DNA from: Actinomycetota bacterium
GTDB taxonomy: Bacteria; Actinomycetota; Actinomycetes; S36-B12
DNA: 50,038 nt
Reading direction: 5' to 3'
Assembly (NCBI GenBank): GCA_017857875.1
Contig: JAFMCH010000007.1
Location: forward strand, 1-50,038
This document shows, one piece after another, positions 33,159 through 41,607 of the stretch; positions within the stretch are counted from its first letter, which is position 1; every line of letters starts with the position of its first letter. The notes below the pieces were generated by a model. It saw only the letters and a program-made list of their open reading frames with translations, made no database searches and had not been told where the DNA came from. A program made the translations under genes and the position numbers.

Positions 33159-34139
33159 ATGGTTGACAACAATCAGCGTGTGGAGTTCTACCGACAGATG
33201 GTTCGAATCAGGGCCTACGAGGAGGCAATCCGCCGCGACTACCACGCAGACAAGACGCCCGCATGGGACATCGGCGCCGGGTTGATTCCCGGAGAGATGC
33301 ATCTAGCAGCCGGGCAAGAACCCGTGGCTGTGGGCCTGTGCGCAAATCTCCGCGATGACGACGCCTTGACCGCGCCGCACCGACCACATCATCTTGCGTT
33401 GGCCAAAGGCGTTGATATGAAGGCCATGACCGCAGAGATCTTCGGCCGCACCACCGGGCTCGGCAAGGGCAAGGGCGGGCACATGCACCTCTTCGACCCG
33501 GACAAGCATTTCTCTTGCTCAGGAATCATTGCCGAAGGAATGCCGGTGGCCGTCGGCCAAGCACTCGCTTTCTCGCGCCGAGGGACCGATTCAGTGGCGG
33601 TTGCCGTGGCCGGCGAGGGGGCCGCCAACCAGGGCGCCTTCCATGAAGCACTCAACCTTGCGGCAATGTGGAAGTTGCCGGTCATTTTCATTATTGAAGA
33701 CAACGACTGGGCCATTTCGGTTCCGCGGGACACGTCAACGTCGGTCGCCAACAACGCTGACCGAGCGGCGGCTTACGGAGTGCCGGGCGAACGCATCGAA
33801 GGCAATGATGTTGAGGCGATCTACCAGGCCGTCAAGAGGGCTGTTGATCGCGCACGATCCGGTGGTGGTCCTACGCTGCTGGAGATTCACACGGTGCGCA
33901 TGTGGGGTCACTTCGAGGGAGACGCGCAGGCCTATCGCGGCGATGAACTCGCCGAAGCCGAGGCGGCCGATCCGATACCGGCATACGAGGCAAAGTTGAT
34001 TGCCGATGACCTGCTGAGCGAATCCGAGATCGCACAGATCTTGGCTGATGCCACCGAAGAGGTTGAAGCCGCCATCGCCTTCGCTAAAGCCAGCCCCGAA
34101 CCTGATCCATCCGATGCCTACCAGCACGTCTTCGCCTAG
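33159..34139 (+). CDS. 2-oxoacid/acetoin dehydrogenase E1 component, alpha subunit
   Basis: GKGKGGHMHLFD, GEGAANQGAFHEALNLAAMWKLPVIFIIEDNDWAISVP (TPP motif). Confidence 0.92.
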   Translation: MVDNNQRVEFYRQMVRIRAYEEAIRRDYHADKTPAWDIGAGLIPGEMHLAAGQEPVAVGLCANLRDDDALTAPHRPHHLALAKGVDMKAMTAEIFGRTTGLGKGKGGHMHLFDPDKHFSCSGIIAEGMPVAVGQALAFSRRGTDSVAVAVAGEGAANQGAFHEALNLAAMWKLPVIFIIEDNDWAISVPRDTSTSVANNADRAAAYGVPGERIEGNDVEAIYQAVKRAVDRARSGGGPTLLEIHTVRMWGHFEGDAQAYRGDELAEAEAADPIPAYEAKLIADDLLSESEIAQILADATEEVEAAIAFAKASPEPDPSDAYQHVFA

Positions 34140-34154
34140 GAAAGGACACATGTC

Positions 34155-35180
34155 ATGACTGTGATCGATGCTTCGCCCGGCACTCGCCGCCTGACTACGG
34201 CTAAGGCAATCTCCGAGGGCATCGCCCAGGAGATGCGCACCAATTCGGAAGTGTTCGTGATGGGCGAAGACGTCGGGCCCTACGGAGGTATTTTCGGTTC
34301 CACCACAGGACTTTTTGATGAATTCGGAGCAACACGAATTCTAGACACACCGATCTCCGAGACCGGTTTCATCGGCGCAGGCATAGGTGCTGCAGTGGAG
34401 GGCATGCGCCCGGTCGTCGAGCTGATGTTCGTCGACTTCTTCGGAGTCTGCATGGATCAGATCTACAACCACATGGCGAAAATTCATTACGAGTCCGGCG
34501 GGAACGTCAAAGTGCCGATGGTGTTGATGATGGCGACCGGCGGTGGCTACTCAGATGGTGCGCAACATTCGCAATGCCTGTGGGCAACCTTTGCTCATAT
34601 GCCCGGGCTCAAAGTGGTTGCACCTTCGAATCCGCACGACGCCAAGGGGCTGATGATTTCCGCTATTCGCGATGACAACCCGGTGATCTTCATGTTCCAC
34701 AAGGGTGTGATGGGGCTCCCGTGGATGGCGAAGAATCCACGATCGATCGGTCCCGTACCAGAGGAGGAGTACACGGTTCCCATTGGTAAGGCGGCCATCG
34801 CACATGAAGGTACCGACGTCACGGTTGTGTCCGTCTCGCTGTCGGTCCAGCACTGCCTAGATGTTGCCGAGAAGTTGGCCGGTGACATCAGCGTTGAAGT
34901 CGTTGACCTACGCACCATCGCTCCGCTTGATCGCGACACGGTGCTGGCATCAGTGGCCAAGACGGGTCGACTGGTGATCGTGGATGAGGACTACAAGTCA
35001 TTTGGAATGAGCGGTGAGATCGCCGCGACGATCGCCGAAGTCGACCCGATGCTTCTCCGAGCGCCGATTAAGCGCGTTGCCTATCCCGACATTCCGATCC
35101 CCTATGCCCGGGTGTTGGAGTACGAGGCACTGCCCACCCGCGACAAGATCGAAGCGGCGATCCGCGACCTGGTCTCCTAA
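34155..35180 (+). CDS. 2-oxoacid/acetoin dehydrogenase E1 component, beta subunit
   Basis: VFVMGEDVGPYGGIFGSTTGLFDEFG, DTPISETGFIGAGIGAAVEGMRPVVELMFVDF. Confidence 0.92.
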   Translation: MTVIDASPGTRRLTTAKAISEGIAQEMRTNSEVFVMGEDVGPYGGIFGSTTGLFDEFGATRILDTPISETGFIGAGIGAAVEGMRPVVELMFVDFFGVCMDQIYNHMAKIHYESGGNVKVPMVLMMATGGGYSDGAQHSQCLWATFAHMPGLKVVAPSNPHDAKGLMISAIRDDNPVIFMFHKGVMGLPWMAKNPRSIGPVPEEEYTVPIGKAAIAHEGTDVTVVSVSLSVQHCLDVAEKLAGDISVEVVDLRTIAPLDRDTVLASVAKTGRLVIVDEDYKSFGMSGEIAATIAEVDPMLLRAPIKRVAYPDIPIPYARVLEYEALPTRDKIEAAIRDLVS

Positions 35181-35186
35181 CCGCCG

Positions 35187-35420
35187 ATGAGCGAGGTCAT
35201 TAATTTCCCCCAGTTGTCTTCAGACGATTCCGCGCAAGGTGTGGTCTCGACGTGGCTGGCCCACACCGGCGAACAGGTCAGTCAGGGCCAGGTTGTTGCT
35301 GAGGTGATGGTCGACAAAGTGGCCGTTGACATCGAAGCGCCTTGCTCGGGGGTCATGACCCAACTCGTTGAGGAGGAAGCGGCAGTCATCCAGGGCACCC
35401 CGATTGCCCAGATCGATTAG
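35187..35420 (+). CDS. Standalone lipoyl/biotinyl-attachment domain protein (77 aa)
   Basis: VAEVMVDKVAVDIEAPCSGVM lipoyl-lysine motif; no acyltransferase domain. Confidence 0.85.
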   Translation: MSEVINFPQLSSDDSAQGVVSTWLAHTGEQVSQGQVVAEVMVDKVAVDIEAPCSGVMTQLVEEEAAVIQGTPIAQID

Positions 35421-35441
35421 CCCATCCTGCTGACAGGGTGA

Positions 35442-36038
35442 TTAGTCGAGACGGCGGCGGCCGGCGAATGCTCGGCCCAGTGTCACTTCATCGGCGTACT
35501 CGAGGTCACCACCGACGGGCAACCCACTGGCCAACCGTGTCACCACCAGACCCAGTGGCGAAAGTGACCTGGCTAGGTAGGTTGCCGTTGCCTCGCCCTC
35601 AAGATTCGGATCGGTGGCGATGATGACTTCCTCAATCATTGCATCAGATAACCGCAGCATGAGTTCACGAATCCGTAGCTGCTCAGGGCCGATGCCATCT
35701 ATCGGGCTGATCGCACCACCAAGCACGTGGTAGCGCCCGCGAAATTCACCGGTCCGCTCGATCGCCACAACATCGCGTGGCTCCTCCACCACGCAAAGCA
35801 GGCGAGGGTCTCGACGGGGATCGCGACAAATCCGACAGGTCTCCTCCTCCGACACGTTTCCACACTGATCACAGAACCGGACCTTCTCCTGAACCTCTAA
35901 AAGGGTTGCTGCTAAACGCTTTACGTCTTCGTCATCGGCTTGAAGAAGGTAAAAAGCTATGCGCTGGGCACTCTTGGGCCCAATTCCCGGCAGACGCCCG
36001 AGTTCTTCGATGAGGTCTGCGATCACGCCTTCGTACAC
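35442..36038 (-). CDS. recR: Recombination protein RecR
   Basis: [17 protein letters not shown], Cys4 zinc motif [16 protein letters not shown], Toprim [15 protein letters not shown]. Confidence 0.96.
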   Translation of the reverse strand: MYEGVIADLIEELGRLPGIGPKSAQRIAFYLLQADDEDVKRLAATLLEVQEKVRFCDQCGNVSEEETCRICRDPRRDPRLLCVVEEPRDVVAIERTGEFRGRYHVLGGAISPIDGIGPEQLRIRELMLRLSDAMIEEVIIATDPNLEGEATATYLARSLSPLGLVVTRLASGLPVGGDLEYADEVTLGRAFAGRRRLD

Positions 36039-36043
36039 GGAGG

Positions 36044-37819
36044 TCAGGCCTGCTCGATCTCGCCGATAATGGTGGCGCCGAGTTCTGCGATGGCCAACGA
36101 TTCACCCGTCAGGTCTGGTCCGTCGGCGTTGTCATCATCAAGACTCGGCGCGTCGACTTCACCAACTCCGGGCGCGATGACCGCCCCTATCTTCTGTGCC
36201 GCGTCACCGGTCGACTGCGCGGGCATCGCACCGGCTGCACTTGCACCAACTAATACGACGTCAACGTTGATCTCGGCCTGCATCACCGAACTCACTGCTT
36301 GGGCTAGTGATTTGTCGTGGCCGCGTTCCTTGATGTTGATGATATTGCCCACCTGAGGTACACCAACGGCCAGAGAGTTGCCGTCGAGAGAGACCGGCTG
36401 AGCATCGGAAAACTTCATCCAGATGGTGCGCCCTTGGCTCTTGAGGGCCTCCAAAACCGCCGGCCACATGGTGCGCACATCGGCCAGCGTGACACTGGTC
36501 GGTGCAGATGTGGTCACGGGAGAATCTGGCGGTACAGGCTTGTCGGTGCTCGGTGCAACCGCCGATAACTTGGGTGGTGGTGGTGGCGGCGGAGTGGTGT
36601 GAGTATCAACTCGCGGTGGCGGTGTTTTCTTCGGTTGTTCCGGCGCGGGCGCTTTCGTCGGTTGTTCAGGCACCGCACTCACCACTGGCCGAGCAACCGG
36701 GGGCGAGACAGCGGCCGCAACCTTCTGCGGCAGCAGCAATCTGGCCGCGAGGAGTTCAAGATGCAACCTAGGCGCCGTTGCTCCACGTAGATCAGACAAC
36801 GCTGCGCTCACCAGGTCGGCGGCCTGCGAGAGTCGAGCCAGATCGAACTGCTGTACCTGGGCACGCATCATGTCGATTTCCGTGTCAGGTGCATCAAGTA
36901 GTGGCTGCGCCTGCTCAAAAGACATCGCCGACAACACAATGAGGTCGCGAAGCCGCTGCAAGAGATCGGTCGCGAACCGCCGTGGATCATGGCCAGCATT
37001 GACCACCGCATCAACGGTGGCCAAGAGGGCTGCACCGTCGTTGGTGGCCAACGCATCAATCGTGTGGTCCACCAACGCAACGTCGGTCACACCAAGCTGC
37101 GTGACCGCATCGGCGTATGTGATCTCATCTGCCGCACCGGCCACCAACTGCCCGAGAATCGATAGCGCGTCACGAACACTGCCGCCGCCCATGCGCGCTA
37201 CGAGAGCGAGTGCATCGGGTTCAGCTACCACACCTTCTGCAGCACAGACAGATTCGAGGTGTTGTTGCAACGTGCGCGTGGGAACCAGGCGAAACGTGTA
37301 GTGATGTGTGCGCGACCGAATCGTCGGCAAAACCTTGTCCGCTTCGGTGGTGGCAAAGATAAAACGCACGTGCTCGGGCGGTTCTTCCACAAGTTTGAGC
37401 AGCGCATTGAAACCCTGCGTCGTGACCATGTGAGCTTCATCCACGATGTAGACCTTGTAGCGCGAAGACACCGGCCCGAACATCGCCCGCTCACGCAGAT
37501 CTCTCGTGTCATCGACTCCCCCATGGCTGGCAGCATCCAACTCGATGACGTCAAGCGAACCCAGGCCATTGGGCGCTAACTCAATGCAACTGGTGCACTC
37601 CCCACACGGGTCGGCTGTTGGTCCATTGGCGCAGTTCATTGAGCGCGCCAGAATTCGTGCGGTGGAGGTCTTGCCGCACCCGCGGGGCCCAGACAACAGA
37701 TAAGCGTGATGAAGTCTGTCGTTGTCTAAAGCCCGACCCAACGGTTCGGTCACGTGCTCTTGACCCACGACCTCGCTCAGCCGCCCGGGGCGATAAGTGC
37801 GATACAGGGCCAACGACAC
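36044..37819 (-). CDS. dnaX: DNA polymerase III subunit gamma/tau
   Basis: [36 protein letters not shown], zinc-binding Cys, [19 protein letters not shown] track starts at 38104, running over ffs and tRNA; true start probably GTG 37819 or 37828. Confidence 0.95.
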   Translation of the reverse strand: MSLALYRTYRPGRLSEVVGQEHVTEPLGRALDNDRLHHAYLLSGPRGCGKTSTARILARSMNCANGPTADPCGECTSCIELAPNGLGSLDVIELDAASHGGVDDTRDLRERAMFGPVSSRYKVYIVDEAHMVTTQGFNALLKLVEEPPEHVRFIFATTEADKVLPTIRSRTHHYTFRLVPTRTLQQHLESVCAAEGVVAEPDALALVARMGGGSVRDALSILGQLVAGAADEITYADAVTQLGVTDVALVDHTIDALATNDGAALLATVDAVVNAGHDPRRFATDLLQRLRDLIVLSAMSFEQAQPLLDAPDTEIDMMRAQVQQFDLARLSQAADLVSAALSDLRGATAPRLHLELLAARLLLPQKVAAAVSPPVARPVVSAVPEQPTKAPAPEQPKKTPPPRVDTHTTPPPPPPPKLSAVAPSTDKPVPPDSPVTTSAPTSVTLADVRTMWPAVLEALKSQGRTIWMKFSDAQPVSLDGNSLAVGVPQVGNIINIKERGHDKSLAQAVSSVMQAEINVDVVLVGASAAGAMPAQSTGDAAQKIGAVIAPGVGEVDAPSLDDDNADGPDLTGESLAIAELGATIIGEIEQA

Positions 37820-37840
37820 AACCGCCACCCTAGTAAATGG

Positions 37841-37928
37841 GACCCCCCGCGCACCCGCTAGTGCCCGCTTACCCTTGCTGCCTTCCGGCCCTGGGGGAGT
37901 TGGGCGGGATAACGCCGCGCGAGGGGTC
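37841..37928 (-). ncRNA. ffs: Bacterial small SRP RNA (4.5S)
   Basis: RC contains CCCAGGGCCGGAAGGCAGCAAGGGTAA core; GACCCC...GGGGTC closing stem. Confidence 0.93.
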
Positions 37929-37954
37929 GTCCTCGAGCATAGCGAACCAACACA

Positions 37955-38042
37955 TGGCGGAGGATGCGGGATTTGAACCCGCGAGGGGTCTCCCCCAACA
38001 CGCTTTCCAAGCGTGCGCCATAGGCCACTAGGCGAATCCTCC
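37955..38042 (-). tRNA. tRNA-Ser(GGA)
   Basis: RC GGAGGATTCGCCTAGTGGCCTATGGCGCACGCTTGGAAAGCGTGTTGGGGGAGACCCCTCGCGGGTTCAAATCCCGCATCCTCCGCCA; long variable arm, anticodon GGA, encoded CCA. Confidence 0.95.
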
Positions 38043-38207
38043 GCCGCGTACGTTACCCGGCCGTCGGTTGCGTCCAAGTAACCGGTTGGTATCGATCTGC
38101 GCATCCCTCGCCGTGTCGGGCCGCGTCACACACAAATCCCCGCATGAGCCGACCTAGACTGGCTACACGCACATGTCACAAATTTCCGCAGTCGGAGGCC
38201 ACATCCC

Positions 38208-38876
38208 ATGACAACACCGTCCACCGGACCTCGTTCGACCAGCCGACATCGTCGCCGTCGAAGTCCGGCAGTGTCGATCGTGTTGGTTGTGGTCGGCATG
38301 GTGGTGCTTTTTGGTGCCGGGTTTGGTCTCTCGGTGATTATCCGTGGCGCTGCGAGTGACACCGATGCCAACGGCGGTGGATCTGCGACCCCTTCTCCCA
38401 CGTCAGAGCCATGCGTGACGGTGACCGTGACTCCAGGAGCCGGGCTTCCCAGCCCCTCCCAGGTCACCACCAATATCTACAACGCCACCGACCGCAGCGG
38501 CCTTGCCGCCACGACCGCAGAGACCCTGCAAACGCGCGGCTTCATCATCGGCACCATCGACAATGATCCGGTCGGCCGCGCCGTGAGCGCCACCGCAGAG
38601 ATCAGACATGGACCTTCCGGTCTGTCCGCGGCAACCCTCATGACCTACTACATCCCCGGTGCTGTCTTGGTTGATGATGCGCGCACCGACGCCACCATCG
38701 ACACGGTCATAGGCCAAGCCTTCACCGCCATCGCCGAGCAGTCAGCCGTTGACGCTGCACTCCTGACCCCATCGCCCTCGGCGTCTGGGCCAGGCTGTCC
38801 CTCTCCCGCACCAACGGCGCCCACGACTGATCCAAGCGGGGCCATTGAGCCCACGAGCACCGCTCCGGCTGCGTAG
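38208..38876 (+). CDS. Membrane protein with LytR C-terminal-like domain
   Basis: Single TM helix; TTNIYNATDRSGLAATTAETLQTRGFIIG. Confidence 0.8.
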   Translation: MTTPSTGPRSTSRHRRRRSPAVSIVLVVVGMVVLFGAGFGLSVIIRGAASDTDANGGGSATPSPTSEPCVTVTVTPGAGLPSPSQVTTNIYNATDRSGLAATTAETLQTRGFIIGTIDNDPVGRAVSATAEIRHGPSGLSAATLMTYYIPGAVLVDDARTDATIDTVIGQAFTAIAEQSAVDAALLTPSPSASGPGCPSPAPTAPTTDPSGAIEPTSTAPAA

Positions 38877-38922
38877 AGTGCAAGCAGACCACTGCTGACT
38901 GCGCCGGTAGGAAGGGATTCGC

Positions 38923-39924
38923 ATGCTGCGTGCTGGAGTTGACCTCGGGGGCACAAAGATCCAGGTCGCAATCTTGGACCCCGATGGCAATGTCGTCGGG
39001 CAGTGCCGCATCCCGACACCCCAGGACGCTGGTCCGCCTGGCGTGCTCACGGCCATCGTCACCGCCGTCCGATCAGCGATGCTCGATGCCCAGGCTGAAA
39101 CCAGCGACCTAATGGGTGTCGGCTTGGGCGCACCCGGCCAAATCGATCACGCAGCCGGCACGGTCTCCCATGCGGGAAACCTCCCCGACTGGCTAGGCAC
39201 AGTCGCGGTTACATCGGTCTTGCGTGACGCTCTTGGCGTCCCCATTGAGTTGGCCAACGATGTTCAGGTCGGCATCATGGCCGAATCCAAACTCGGCGCT
39301 GGGCGGCCATACTCGTCACTCTTGGGCATTTTTTGCGGCACTGGCGTGGGCGGGGGCGTTGTCCTCAATGACACACTCTGGTTGGGTCGCGGCGCCGCGG
39401 GCGAAATCGGTCACATGGTCGTCGTTCCCAACGGCGAAAAGTGCCCGTGTGGGCGCCGTGGTTGCCTCGAGGCCTACGCGGGTCGCTCGGCAATGGAAAT
39501 TGAAGCCAGGCGCCGAGTCAAACACGGTCACAAAACCGACCTCTTCCACATCATGCAGCACAAGGGACGTGACCGACTAGCCAGTGGGGTGTGGGCTAAA
39601 GCTCTTGCCCAACAGGACAAAATGGCCAAGCAACTCATCCACCGAGCTGAGTGGGCTGTTGGCATCGCGGCGGCCAGTGCCGTCAACCTGCTCGATGTTG
39701 AAGCTGTCATCATCGGCGGCGGCCTCGGCTGTCGCCTTGGTCCACCCTTCGTCGACCGCATCCGCGAATCGATGATGCCGCACCTGATCCTGCCCGAACG
39801 TCCACCGCAGGTGCTGGTCGCGGCACTGGGTGATCTTGGCGGTGCCACCGGTGCCGCACTCTTGGTCGAACACACCGTGTCGCCCCCGGGTGATTTAGCG
39901 ACGGTGACCGATCCCGATGAATAG
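38923..39924 (+). CDS. ROK-family sugar kinase (glucokinase-like)
   Basis: GVDLGGTKIQVAIL, CGTGVGGGVV, GEIGHMVVVPNGEKCPCGRRGCLEAYAG. Confidence 0.92.
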   Translation: MLRAGVDLGGTKIQVAILDPDGNVVGQCRIPTPQDAGPPGVLTAIVTAVRSAMLDAQAETSDLMGVGLGAPGQIDHAAGTVSHAGNLPDWLGTVAVTSVLRDALGVPIELANDVQVGIMAESKLGAGRPYSSLLGIFCGTGVGGGVVLNDTLWLGRGAAGEIGHMVVVPNGEKCPCGRRGCLEAYAGRSAMEIEARRRVKHGHKTDLFHIMQHKGRDRLASGVWAKALAQQDKMAKQLIHRAEWAVGIAAASAVNLLDVEAVIIGGGLGCRLGPPFVDRIRESMMPHLILPERPPQVLVAALGDLGGATGAALLVEHTVSPPGDLATVTDPDE

Positions 39925-40201
39925 TCTTGGCCGGGGCTCGCGCTGGTCCATCGCATCGGTGGACTCCACTCTCAGCATCGCGTCACGTGGATCCTTCCTC
40001 AGTATCGGGTCGATTGGTTCAGTTGCGTCGATTCTGAGCATCGGATCGGCTGCATCAATCCTGAGCGTGGGATCAAGTGGGAGCCTTGGCAGCTTGATGT
40101 CTTTTGCTTCTCGATGGTCAATCATGTCGTCGCGTTCAGCACGAAAAATCTTGAACGCGGCAATTGTCTCTCGCTTTAACGGCGCCAGTCCGGAAGCCTG
40201 A
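39917..40201 (+). CDS. Serine-triplet (S-x-x)n repeat protein, unknown function
   Basis: RWSIASVDSTLSIASRGSFLSIGSIGSVASILSIGSAASILSVGSSGSLGSLMSFASRWSIMSSRS; start overlaps the upstream stop, ends 4 nt before trx ATG. Confidence 0.8.
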   Translation: MNSLGRGSRWSIASVDSTLSIASRGSFLSIGSIGSVASILSIGSAASILSVGSSGSLGSLMSFASRWSIMSSRSARKILNAAIVSRFNGASPEA

Positions 40202-40205
40202 ACCC

Positions 40206-40640
40206 ATGTCAACGTCCGCCGCATCCATCACTAGCTGCCCCCATTGCCAGGTCAAAAACCGCCTGCCGCACATCAGCAAAGGGCACCCACGGTGCGCTAA
40301 GTGCAAGAAAGACCTGCCCTGGGTCGTTGATGCAACCGATGCCAATTTCGCGCAGGTGGTGGACACTCCGGTGCTTGTGCTGGTTGATCTATGGGCTCCG
40401 TGGTGTGGACCCTGCCGCATGGTGGCACCGGTTTTGGCCTCCCTCGCCCAGGTCTATGCGGGAAGGATCAAGGTCGTAAAGATCAACGTCGATGACAATC
40501 CCGGCATAGCGCAGGCCTACGACGCACGCAGCATTCCTACGCTGGTCTTTTTGCGCAACGGCGAAGTCGCTGATCGCGTTGTTGGAGCCCAACCTCAACC
40601 TGCCCTGGCTGCGCGCATCGACACCTTGTTGAGCACATGA
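40206..40640 (+). CDS. Thioredoxin with N-terminal zinc-ribbon (Trx2-like)
   Basis: CPHCQVKNRLP...CAKCKKDLPW; DLWAPWCGPCRMVAP. ORF track starts at 40164. Confidence 0.93.
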   Translation: MSTSAASITSCPHCQVKNRLPHISKGHPRCAKCKKDLPWVVDATDANFAQVVDTPVLVLVDLWAPWCGPCRMVAPVLASLAQVYAGRIKVVKINVDDNPGIAQAYDARSIPTLVFLRNGEVADRVVGAQPQPALAARIDTLLST

Positions 40641-41098
40641 GCGAGATCACACCTTCGCTGCCGGAGGGTTGGTACGACGATCCGTTCACCGATCACCTGC
40701 AGCGGTATTGGACGGGTGACTCCTGGACGAAGCAAACGCGACCCCGGGCTGGCGTGCCGGTTCCGGAGTCGGCCAACCCCGCACCACACACGGCGTTGGC
40801 CGCCAACACCGTCAACGCCGATGGCAGCCCGGTCATGGTGCGCGACTACCTCATCCCGTCTATCCTCACCCTGATTTTTTGCTTTTGGCCCCTCGCCGTG
40901 CCCGCCGTCTATTTCGCTGCCCGGGCAAATTCAGCCAAGGGCCGCGGCGACATGCAGGTGGCTTTGAAGTACAGCGAACGCGCTCGATTGTTCATCATGC
41001 TGGCCATCGGTGCGGGCGCACTCGTCGCCGTCTATCTGGTGTTTGTCGTACTGAACCAAGGTGTGGACGGCCTTGGGTTAGCCGGCGAGGTACCGTAG
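40637..41098 (+). CDS. DUF2510 plus CD225-like membrane protein
   Basis: LPEGWYDDPFTDHLQRYWTGDSWTKQTRP; two C-terminal TM segments with ARANSAKGRGDMQVALKYSERAR. Confidence 0.8.
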   Translation: MSEITPSLPEGWYDDPFTDHLQRYWTGDSWTKQTRPRAGVPVPESANPAPHTALAANTVNADGSPVMVRDYLIPSILTLIFCFWPLAVPAVYFAARANSAKGRGDMQVALKYSERARLFIMLAIGAGALVAVYLVFVVLNQGVDGLGLAGEVP

Positions 41099-41145
41099 AG
41101 CAACGGCCCACCGCCGCTGACTTCCCACACGTTTGGAGTTCCCCT

Positions 41146-41607
41146 GTGCGTTTCTCACGTCGCCTTGCCGCCGGTGCTGCGTCCCTTGTGCTCGCAGCCG
41201 GCCTGACCGCCTGCTCATCAGACAGCGGCGACTCAAGTGCTTCAGGAGTCGACTGTGAGGCAGCGAATGCCGCTCTCATTGACTACAGCGCGGCGCTCAC
41301 CCAGTTCGTCGGTGGACTAACCGAGGGCAATGAGGACGATGCTCGCTCCGGTGCTACTGCATTTGTTGCTGCTGCCCAGGCCATTCCGCGTGCGCTCCCC
41401 GGTGTCTCCAACGCTGCCGAATCATTCGTCACCGTCTCCGAAGACGCCGGACGCTTCATTGAAGATGCTCTCAGTGACGGCATTGATAGCCAGGAAATCC
41501 TCGACGAACTCAATGTCATCTTCGGTTCCGAGGAGTTCAGCACCGGCGGCGACGCGATTGATGATTTCTTCCGCGAGCAGTGCCCCGACCAAGCCAACCC
41601 CAGCTAA
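41146..41607 (+). CDS. Small lipoprotein, unknown function
   Basis: MRFSRRLAAGAASLVLAAGLTAC lipobox. ORF track starts at 40879; GTG 41146 preferred. Confidence 0.75.
   Translation: MRFSRRLAAGAASLVLAAGLTACSSDSGDSSASGVDCEAANAALIDYSAALTQFVGGLTEGNEDDARSGATAFVAAAQAIPRALPGVSNAAESFVTVSEDAGRFIEDALSDGIDSQEILDELNVIFGSEEFSTGGDAIDDFFREQCPDQANPS

Noticed and set aside
35428-35450. CATCCTG-CTGA-CAGGGTG hairpin after the lipoyl gene
   Set aside because: Short 7-bp stem with one wobble and no T-tract; too weak to call.
37837-38031. ORF MGPPAHPLVPAYPCC...GFEPARGLPQHAFQACAIGH
   Set aside because: Translation across antisense SRP RNA and tRNA-Ser.
39895-40224. 109-aa antisense ORF with LRIDAADPMLRIDATEPIDPILR repeats
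   Set aside because: Mirror of the Ser-triplet gene; the + ORF fits the flanking genes exactly, while this one overlaps the ends of both neighbours.
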